DNA from: Acidobacteriaceae bacterium
GTDB taxonomy: Bacteria; Acidobacteriota; Terriglobia; Terriglobales; Acidobacteriaceae
Assembly: GCA_030037705.1 (NCBI GenBank)
Contig: JASHQE010000083.1
Coordinates: 1 to 44,263 of the forward strand
Reading direction: 5' to 3'
DNA length: 44,263 nucleotides
The notes below the pieces were generated by a model that was given only the letters and a program-made list of their open reading frames with translations, ran no database searches and was not told the DNA's origin. Positions 16,890 through 23,782 of this stretch are shown one piece after another; position 1 is the stretch's first letter, and the number at the start of each line of letters is the position of its first letter. The translations under genes and the position numbers were made by a program.

Positions 16890-17782
16890 GCCAGCCAACG
16901 ACACAACCCGAAACGCCGCTGCCGGAAACCGAGGTAAAGCCTCCGTTCAGAAGATGGATTTCCGCATCCGGCCCTCTGAATCCATTTATTCCGCCGCTTT
17001 TTATCACTTTCATTCTCCTCGCCGGCAATTTCTCTTTCGGAATCCTGGAAAGCTACACAAGAACGTTGCTCGCTATTGGCACGAGCATCACGGCAGAGAT
17101 GGTTCTTGGCCGCATTTTCTTCCATAAATGGCTGCATCCGGCAAGCTCTTATATTACCGGCATCAGTGTGGGCATTCTGCTGCGCTCGCCCGCATTCTGG
17201 CCCTATGCGCTCTGCAGCCTTATCTCCATCACGTCTAAGTACGCACTGCGCTTTCGAGGGCGCCATCTCTGGAATCCATCGAACTTCGGCATCTGCGCGA
17301 TGCTTTTTCTCGCTTCGCAGTCCGTAGCGTCGCTGAGCATTCAGTGGGGCAACAACTTTGCATCGCTGATTGTCATCTGGATGCTCGGTTCAGTGATCCT
17401 CTGGCGCGCACGCAGAGTCCATATCACGCTGGTTTATGTGGCCTCATTTATCGCGCTCTCCTTTCTCCGCGCTCATATTACAGGCGATCCCTGGCAGTCG
17501 GAGATTGCACCCATCACCGGACCCATGTATCAGCTCTTCATCTTTTTCATGATCACTGACCCCAGGACTACAGTTCGATCGCGCGCTGGACAGTGCATCG
17601 TCGCGGTTGCAGTCGCACTGCTTGAATTTTTCCTGCGCCTTGACAGCAGCATCTATGCTCCGCTCTACGCGCTCTTCTGGGTCGGCCCCTTCGCGCTTCT
17701 TATTGAAATGTGGATTCATTCTCGCCGCAACGGTATAACCGGATTGGAAGAGATTCCAGGCCGGAAGGCGGTATCAGCATAG
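16886..17782 (+). CDS. UnbU/RnfD-NqrB-like integral membrane protein
   Basis: The 298-aa protein has about eight to ten hydrophobic segments. Family signatures include the LWNPSNFGICAMLFL segment and the ITDPRTTVRS motif near a membrane edge, both recalling RnfD/NqrB, whose conserved regions hold a covalent or bound flavin in ion-pumping complexes. The usual flavin-attachment motif (S/T-G-A-T) was not seen, so flavin binding is uncertain. Proteins of this kind next to an ASPIC/UnbV protein are called UnbU in enediyne gene clusters. The start ATG overlaps the upstream CRTAC1-like stop by four bases, and the stop shares one base with the next GTG start. With the FesM-like polyferredoxin encoded 6 kb upstream in the same run, an electron-transfer role in the inner membrane is plausible (inference). 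Confidence 0.72.
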   Translation: MSQPTTQPETPLPETEVKPPFRRWISASGPLNPFIPPLFITFILLAGNFSFGILESYTRTLLAIGTSITAEMVLGRIFFHKWLHPASSYITGISVGILLRSPAFWPYALCSLISITSKYALRFRGRHLWNPSNFGICAMLFLASQSVASLSIQWGNNFASLIVIWMLGSVILWRARRVHITLVYVASFIALSFLRAHITGDPWQSEIAPITGPMYQLFIFFMITDPRTTVRSRAGQCIVAVAVALLEFFLRLDSSIYAPLYALFWVGPFALLIEMWIHSRRNGITGLEEIPGRKAVSA

Positions 17783-19653
17783 TGCCAATTCTGCAATCGC
17801 CTTTTGCCCGACGGCCGCGGGAATTCCGCTCCAGGCATCAAAGCGCAGTCGCCATTTTCATGTTCATCTTGATCGTCGCTTGCGCTTCCGGTTGCAAATC
17901 CAGATCGGTCGTCACTCCGCCGGAGCACGTCGCTTCTGCGCGTTCTGCCCAGCCCATGGCAGCGCCATTCGGTGCTTCCCTGGCCGGTGCTGCGCGCCCA
18001 TCCGGTCCAATTACTTTTACAGACGTGACGGCTCAGGCCGGAATCCACTTCAAGCACAACAGCGGCGCATTCGGCGCAAAGTATCTTCCCGAGACGATGG
18101 GCAGCGGCGTCTGCGTGCTCGACTATGACAACGATGGATGGCCTGACATCCTCTTTGTCAATTCCATGGATTGGCCCGGTCACCGCACGGATAGGTCGTA
18201 TCCCGCTCTTTATCGCAACAACCACGACGGAACATTTTCGGATGTTACCCGTCAAGCCGGACTCGCTGTTGAAATGTATGGCCTCGGCTGCGCTGTGGGC
18301 GACTATGACAACGACGGATTCGACGACATTTACATTACGGCCATCGGCGGCAGCCATCTCTTCCGCAATCTCCACAACGGAAAATTCTCCGATGTCACTG
18401 CAAGAGCCGGACTCGCTGACAATGGCTTCCCCACTGGCGCGGTCTGGTTTGACTATGACAATGATGGCAAACTCGATTTGTTTGTTGCCCATTATGTCGA
18501 GTGGTCACTGCAGACCGATCAATTCTGTTCACTCGACGGAAAACACAAATCGTACTGCACGCCGGAGGCATACAAAGGTGAGAGCTCGCGGCTCTTTCAT
18601 AATCTGGGCAATGGCAAATTTGAAGACGTCACCAAACGCGCGGGCCTTTATGATCCGAGCGGGAAGTCGCTGAGCACCGCGCTCATCGACTATGACGGAG
18701 ACGGCTGGCTCGATCTGTTTGTCACCAATGACACACAAGCCAACAAGCTATATCACAATAACCACAACGGAACGTTTTCTGAGGTGGGATTTTCTGCTGG
18801 TGTAGCCTTCAGCGACGCGGGGCGCGCGCGCGCCGGCATGGGCACTGACGCCGGCGACTATGACCATTCCAGCCGCCCCAGTCTCGTGATTGGCAACTTT
18901 ACCGATGAAAGCATGGCGCTTTATCACAACGATGGATCGGGATTGTTTACAGATGATGCAGCGATCTCAGAAATTAGCGCCCCGTCAGCGCAATCACTCA
19001 CCTTTGGTTGCTTCTTTTTCGACTATGATCTCGATGGCTGGCTCGATATCTTCGCCGCAAATGGCCATGTTGCGGATGATATTGCCGCCGTGCGGCCCAA
19101 CCTTCGCTATGCAGAACTACCGTTGCTGTTTCGCAATCGGGGCAACGGTAAATTTGAAGATGTTTCTGCCCAATCCGGCCCTGCGCTGCATCAACCGATG
19201 GTCGCACGTGGCGCGGCGTATCTCGATTTCGACAATGACGGCGACCTCGATCTGGTCATCACAACCAATAATGGACCTGCGCACCTGCTTCGCAACGATC
19301 GCGGCAATCGCAACGATATGCTGCGCATGAAACTCATCGGAACTCGCTCTAACCGTGACGCCATCGGCGCCAGAGTGACAGTAACTACCGACACAGGATT
19401 GCGGCAGGAAGCGATGGTCAAATCAGGATCGAGCTATCTCTCGCAAAGCGAGCTTCCCCTTACCTTTGGCTTTGGCAAACCGGGGATCGTAAAAGAAGCG
19501 AATGTTCAGATCATGTGGCCTGACGGCCGTAAAGACTCCTTGGCGCATGTTGCCTTGAATCAATTTATCACCATAGTGGAAGGCCGAGGGATCGTCTCTG
19601 CGCAGCCGGTTCGGTTTGTGCCGGTAACTACGATTCGACGATCTACACAATAG
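17782..19653 (+). CDS. CRTAC1-like lipoprotein with ASPIC/UnbV domain
   Basis: The 623-aa protein (from GTG 17782) has a probable lipobox (ACASGC, Cys38) after a hydrophobic core (AIFMFILIVACASG). FG-GAP/VCBS repeats carry calcium loops at DYDNDGWPDILFV (about 114), DYDNDGFDDIYI, DYDNDGKLDLFV and DYDGDGWLDLFV. The Cys-containing segment CSLDGKHKSYCTPEAYKG is conserved in position with that of other CRTAC1-like proteins. The UnbV domain at the C-terminus contains GSSYLSQSELPLTFGFG. GTG 17782 overlaps the previous stop by one base, and GGAAGG lies upstream at 17762-17767. An in-frame ATG at 17710 would overlap the UnbU-like gene by 73 bases. The gene ends the plus-strand run and overlaps the convergent halogenase-like gene by 11 bases. 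Confidence 0.85.
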   Translation: MPILQSPFARRPREFRSRHQSAVAIFMFILIVACASGCKSRSVVTPPEHVASARSAQPMAAPFGASLAGAARPSGPITFTDVTAQAGIHFKHNSGAFGAKYLPETMGSGVCVLDYDNDGWPDILFVNSMDWPGHRTDRSYPALYRNNHDGTFSDVTRQAGLAVEMYGLGCAVGDYDNDGFDDIYITAIGGSHLFRNLHNGKFSDVTARAGLADNGFPTGAVWFDYDNDGKLDLFVAHYVEWSLQTDQFCSLDGKHKSYCTPEAYKGESSRLFHNLGNGKFEDVTKRAGLYDPSGKSLSTALIDYDGDGWLDLFVTNDTQANKLYHNNHNGTFSEVGFSAGVAFSDAGRARAGMGTDAGDYDHSSRPSLVIGNFTDESMALYHNDGSGLFTDDAAISEISAPSAQSLTFGCFFFDYDLDGWLDIFAANGHVADDIAAVRPNLRYAELPLLFRNRGNGKFEDVSAQSGPALHQPMVARGAAYLDFDNDGDLDLVITTNNGPAHLLRNDRGNRNDMLRMKLIGTRSNRDAIGARVTVTTDTGLRQEAMVKSGSSYLSQSELPLTFGFGKPGIVKEANVQIMWPDGRKDSLAHVALNQFITIVEGRGIVSAQPVRFVPVTTIRRSTQ

Positions 19654-21235
19654 CAGCGCGCTCTTGTGCACAGTTCAAGCTTGAATCAAGTTGAAAGCCG
19701 CAGCGATGAAGCAATGCGACGATTTCCTCGCAGCTTACGCCCAGCTTGCTCGCATTTTTCAATAGATCATCTGCCTCGACGGGGTACCAGTTACGCCGCT
19801 CTTTGCACCCAAGGCCTGCAATATTGAATGGTTCAATTGTTGCAAGAATATCTTGAATGAATTCGGCCGACTCCAGCTTCGACAATGGTTGCCGAGCGCG
19901 CTCGCAGAGCCGGACGCAAGAAGGACCGAACCCAGGGTCGTCGCACAGCAGAAAAGACGAAGCGAGTTGTGGTTTGCTGAGCCTTCGCGCTGCTTCAGAA
20001 AAGCTTGCGGCTGCAAAATAAAGCAGGGCAAGCGCGGCAAACACATCGAAGTTGCGCATGTTGGCATACAAACTTCCTATAAGACGCGCTGTTACCAGCA
20101 GCTCTTTGTCCGTTTGCGTTGCATATGCACTTAATCGAGTGCTAAAGGATCCGGCGTTCCAATCTTTCTCCAGAATTTCTGCCAAGCGAGATACGCCAAG
20201 CAATGTAAGCGGAAAACCGGTGGACAACAGCGGGTCGATGAATCCGGCTGCCGAGGGTAGCATTGCCCAATTGCTCTCGGCGATTGAGGAAGACCGGAAA
20301 GAAAGGCGCGATAAATAGGTAAATGGCTGCTCCGCTTTCGCGCTTGCAAATTGCGTCTTGAGCGCGGGGATCAGATCAAGGATCCGTGCCCACGCCGCCG
20401 CTCCGTCGACCAGGCGCAGGCGCGTAGCCAGTTCGCTCGTCGCCGCAATCCCTGCGCTTGTCATCCCATTGCTGAACTGCAGCACCCAGATCCATCCGCC
20501 ATCAAATACGTGATGCACTGCGGCATCATCAATAGGATATGGGGGCTGCGCATCGATGCGGCTGTGCGCAGCCTCTTCCAGCCTGCCCACGCCTGAGAAA
20601 TGGCTGTACAAACTCTGTGTCGCGGGATAGCCCGGAAAATCCGCCTCGCTCAATCCCAAAGCTCGATAAAGAAATCCGCGCGGCCCTGTAGCATCCACTA
20701 TGAATTGAGCGCGAAATTCAATTCCATATCCATTTCTTTGCCCCTTAAGCGTGATTCCCTTTCCGTCGTCATGGAAGTGATCGAGACTGACCCGATCAAA
20801 ATAATCTACGCCGAGCCTTTTCGCCTCAAGCACGAGGAAATGATCGAAGTCGGCGCGATACCAATGCGTATCCGCAATCTCATCATGCGGGCTGGCAGCT
20901 ACAAGAAGTTGATCCCGGCGCTCGGAATCGGACGCAAGCAGCGTGCCGAGCACATGATGATGAAAGGTAAAGCCCCGCTTTAATCCGCAGGCTACCTGGG
21001 GATGCGAACGTTGCCAACTGCCCCACTTCGCGAGCGGTTTCAGAACGGGCAGATCGTAGCGTATCGTCAATTCTTCAAAAAGAAGATTCGCGAGCGGAGT
21101 CGACGATTCCCCGATCACAATTCTCGGATGAGATCCCTTTTCGATCAAAACAACCGAGAATCCGAGCCGGCGCGCAATCATTGCCAAAAGCGAACCCGCG
21201 AAGCCCGATCCAACGATGGCAAGGTCGTATCTCAT
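19643..21235 (-). CDS. Flavin-dependent halogenase-like FAD oxidoreductase
   Basis: The 530-aa protein begins with a Rossmann FAD motif (YDLAIVGSGFAGSLLAMIA, GxGxxG-type). It continues with GESSTPLANLLF, equivalent to the GEATIP-like segment of tryptophan halogenases, and WYRADFDHFLVLEAKRLGV, typical of that family. FAD contacts include QFIVDATGPRGFL and AAGFIDPLLSTGFPL. The diagnostic halogenase motif GWxWxIP appears only partly, as GWIWVLQF, so chlorination or bromination should not be assumed; hydroxylation or another flavin oxidation is possible. ATG 21235 is chosen because GGAGAG lies upstream and the radical SAM stop ends one base before it. The longer frame from 21268 overlaps that gene. 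It is the third gene of the operon with the AsnB-like and radical SAM genes. Confidence 0.75.
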   Translation of the reverse strand: MRYDLAIVGSGFAGSLLAMIARRLGFSVVLIEKGSHPRIVIGESSTPLANLLFEELTIRYDLPVLKPLAKWGSWQRSHPQVACGLKRGFTFHHHVLGTLLASDSERRDQLLVAASPHDEIADTHWYRADFDHFLVLEAKRLGVDYFDRVSLDHFHDDGKGITLKGQRNGYGIEFRAQFIVDATGPRGFLYRALGLSEADFPGYPATQSLYSHFSGVGRLEEAAHSRIDAQPPYPIDDAAVHHVFDGGWIWVLQFSNGMTSAGIAATSELATRLRLVDGAAAWARILDLIPALKTQFASAKAEQPFTYLSRLSFRSSSIAESNWAMLPSAAGFIDPLLSTGFPLTLLGVSRLAEILEKDWNAGSFSTRLSAYATQTDKELLVTARLIGSLYANMRNFDVFAALALLYFAAASFSEAARRLSKPQLASSFLLCDDPGFGPSCVRLCERARQPLSKLESAEFIQDILATIEPFNIAGLGCKERRNWYPVEADDLLKNASKLGVSCEEIVALLHRCGFQLDSSLNCAQERAAIV

Positions 21236-21236
21236 C

Positions 21237-22208
21237 TCAAAGCTTCTCTCCGCATTCGTCGCATTCAATCGGCACAGGAACGTTCTGCCGAAGATTCATT
21301 TCGTGAAGCCGGGCCACGCGCCGGCCGTGACAACTTGCGCATCCGCGCACTGTGTTTAGATCCCACAAGTCTGCAAAGACCCTTCCCCTGCTCAGCTCAA
21401 TGCCATACTCGGCTGCTGCTTCCAGCGTTTTCAAAGCAGGCGGAGCAAATTGCCCGGTGGCCGCCAACTTCTCCATCGCACCATTGCCACCGCGCGTGGG
21501 AATCAGCGTGGCCGCGGATGCGCCGCAGTCGAAAGCAAATTTCAGCGATCGGCCGGCCCACTCGGCTGCGTCTTCTTCCTGCATGAAGGGCGGCTTTACA
21601 AGAATGAAGACACGCAGATCGATATCGTGGCTCCGCAGCAACTGCGCCGCGGATGCGAACTGCTCCATCGTCATGCGCTTGTTGAGCCGCTCCAATATCT
21701 CGGGATGCACAGTTTCGAGACCCATTGCAATCTCAAGCCCGCCGCTCAGCAGATCTCGGAAACGAAAGCACGCCTCGCCTACCAGCGCAGGATGGCATTC
21801 GACGATGACCTGCTCGAAAACACCCACCCGCTCCGCGATCGCTGCGTGATCCTGCAGAGGAATGGCGCGCACGTCGAAAAAACTTCCGCTATTGTAAAGC
21901 TTGATCTGGCGGGCAGTCGGCAAACGCCCCAGTGCGTAGTCGATCTGAAGTGGAATGGCTCCCACCGGCACCGTCTCCGTCAACGTGTTGCGCCACAGAT
22001 CGCACATCAGGCATCGCCAGGGACACTCACGATTCGCAAGAAATACGGTCGCAACAGGCAAAACCTCTCCGGATGCGCTGCATTCTTCTTCGACTGTAAA
22101 TGCGTAAGGATGGAATGGATCGATTGCATTCCGGCTTCCCCTGAGCGCAATGATCCATGCATCGCGCTCCTCTGCGCGGGCCGGGTAAATCGATGACAAT
22201 GGAAGCAT
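21237..22208 (-). CDS. Radical SAM protein
   Basis: The 323-aa protein contains the radical SAM cluster motif CPWRCLMC (CxxxCxxC, Cys62, Cys66 and Cys69) followed by DLW. Barrel strands include IKLYNSGSFFD, VIVECHPAL, GLEIAMGLETVHPEILERLNK and VFILVKPPFM. A C-terminal Cys cluster, GCASCHGRR ... CDECGE (two CxxC pairs), could hold zinc or an auxiliary Fe-S cluster. The ETVHPEIL region resembles TIGR01210/RaSEA-like radical SAM proteins, but the substrate is unknown. The start is ATG 22208, which shares one base with the upstream stop; a GTG at 22211 gives one extra Met. It sits between the AsnB-like and halogenase-like genes with no gaps, so it probably acts on the same molecule. Confidence 0.82.
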   Translation of the reverse strand: MLPLSSIYPARAEERDAWIIALRGSRNAIDPFHPYAFTVEEECSASGEVLPVATVFLANRECPWRCLMCDLWRNTLTETVPVGAIPLQIDYALGRLPTARQIKLYNSGSFFDVRAIPLQDHAAIAERVGVFEQVIVECHPALVGEACFRFRDLLSGGLEIAMGLETVHPEILERLNKRMTMEQFASAAQLLRSHDIDLRVFILVKPPFMQEEDAAEWAGRSLKFAFDCGASAATLIPTRGGNGAMEKLAATGQFAPPALKTLEAAAEYGIELSRGRVFADLWDLNTVRGCASCHGRRVARLHEMNLRQNVPVPIECDECGEKL

Positions 22209-23527
22209 CACGGATAGAGGGAAAGAAACTTCTGCCTGTATTCGGATTCGCGGTAAGGCATCCGCTGTCGCAGCGAATCCTCAGAAAGGGCTCCGTGCTG
22301 AAACCGCCGCTTCGGAAAGACCGGCATCTTAAGACCCGTGACTGCAGCCACTCCGCGCGAGACCACTTCGCCTTTCAACTCGTAAAGGCGGCCGATGTTA
22401 TATTGCGTCAGTTCAATAAACGGGATCGCCTCCGCAACGGCAATTACGCCAGGCCGGGTATATGGGCTGAAACCGTCGAAGCCGTAAGAATGCGCCGTTG
22501 CATACGTGCGCACATATGAACGGCTCAACCCCCCACTGTATGTAAGCGAGTGCTTGATCTTGCCTACGCCCCATCCTTCCTGGTACAGCATGGGATTGTT
22601 AATCACGCTGCGAATCGTTAGCTCTGGGTTGGCTTCGATCGGGTAGTCCTTCAGGTTCTCGTCTCCTCCGTCGCCGTCGATCAGATAAAGCCAATCGGGA
22701 TAACGCGCTCGAATCCTCTTCAACAAAGCAAGAGCCATCGTTGCGGATTCGATATCCAGCGGCTTATAGTCTTCAATCACGCGAATCGTTTCGCCCGGAT
22801 CGAGTTCGGAAGTGTCGGCTTCGACCGGCTCAAGAAAAATCGTGAGCCCAAGTTGCTCCAAGAAGGCTCGCGCCTGTTGAAGATCCGGACCGGTTGCGAA
22901 ATCCAACACAAATGCTTTCAACCGGCTGGGATTCATCCCGAGCTTCTGCATGACGTGATAAGTAGTGAGAAAGACGCTGCCGCTGTCAATCCCCCCGGAA
23001 AAACAGACACCGATCGGTGCATCCGTGGGAATGGATTGCAGCCAGCGCGCAATCTCCTCGGCCAATGCAGAGATATACATGGAACCGATTGCATCTAAAT
23101 CGGCAGGCAGCTTTTCATCTCGAGGTACAAAGAAGCGCTCATACATCGGATCAGGATCCGGGCACCCGATCAGCTGCAGTTCAACCCTGTAATGCGCCGG
23201 AACCATACGGGTGTAACTGGGTCGAAACTGATCCTCCAACCCTTCTTTCTTGAGCCACTCAAAAATCGCATCGATGCGGGAAGAAACGATGAGCGCCGGT
23301 CCCTCCCGACGCTTCGCCAGGAAGTACCGCATAGGCCGATCCAGAGACCGTGCCATTCGCACCGTTTTACCGGACTTGGCCACTAGCGCAAACGAGCCCT
23401 GAATCTGATTGACAGCCTTCGCGGGACCCTCCAGCAAAAATCTGCGGGCTTCTTCGACGCTCAAGTCGTAAAGATGATTCGATCCTGGCTCCATGAGGTC
23501 AATCACCCGCTCGACATATTCGTCCAC
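22208..23527 (-). CDS. Asparagine-synthase-like ATP-dependent amide-forming enzyme lacking the glutaminase Cys
   Basis: The 439-aa protein has a PP-loop ATP-binding motif SGGIDS (177-182) and a second nucleotide-site segment LIDGDGGDENL, as in class B asparagine synthetases and beta-lactam synthetases. Residues 1-110 look like a remnant of the glutaminase half (QIQGSFALVAKSGKTVRMARS, LDRPMRYFL, IVSSRIDAIFEWL), but the protein starts with MDEYVERV instead of MCG. The catalytic N-terminal Cys2 and about 60 residues are therefore missing. It should use ammonia or an amine of a partner substrate, not glutamine (inference). GTG 23527 is preceded by GAGGTGA. It is the first gene of a three-gene operon with the radical SAM and halogenase-like genes, and divergent from a CRTAC1-like gene. 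Confidence 0.8.
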   Translation of the reverse strand: MDEYVERVIDLMEPGSNHLYDLSVEEARRFLLEGPAKAVNQIQGSFALVAKSGKTVRMARSLDRPMRYFLAKRREGPALIVSSRIDAIFEWLKKEGLEDQFRPSYTRMVPAHYRVELQLIGCPDPDPMYERFFVPRDEKLPADLDAIGSMYISALAEEIARWLQSIPTDAPIGVCFSGGIDSGSVFLTTYHVMQKLGMNPSRLKAFVLDFATGPDLQQARAFLEQLGLTIFLEPVEADTSELDPGETIRVIEDYKPLDIESATMALALLKRIRARYPDWLYLIDGDGGDENLKDYPIEANPELTIRSVINNPMLYQEGWGVGKIKHSLTYSGGLSRSYVRTYATAHSYGFDGFSPYTRPGVIAVAEAIPFIELTQYNIGRLYELKGEVVSRGVAAVTGLKMPVFPKRRFQHGALSEDSLRQRMPYRESEYRQKFLSLYP

Positions 23528-23782
23528 TTGTCACCTCGAATGATCCGCTCGCGCCTCGATCGGTAAACCACTAGCAGTGGGATTGTACATGTCGCCCTAA
23601 AAGCCATCGAATCGGGCCGTATTGACTTATGCCGATTCCACTCCCCTGAATTTTAAACCCTTCTGTTCACATCGAGTTGGGAACATTATGAGCCGCTGGC
23701 GCGAACCCTTGGTGATATCCTTACCTCGCCACAAAACGATTTACTTCAGATGCTCGCGAGCTAGCGACGTACCTGTCTCTGG

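Noticed and set aside
15105..19653. An enediyne biosynthetic cluster
   Set aside because: The UnbV/UnbU-type pair is present, but no polyketide synthase or other warhead gene is in the window, so enediyne production is not supported.
23528..23782. A short precursor peptide gene upstream of the AsnB-like operon
   Set aside because: The only short minus-strand frames, such as a 19-codon one in this gap, lack a ribosome site and a leader-core pattern.
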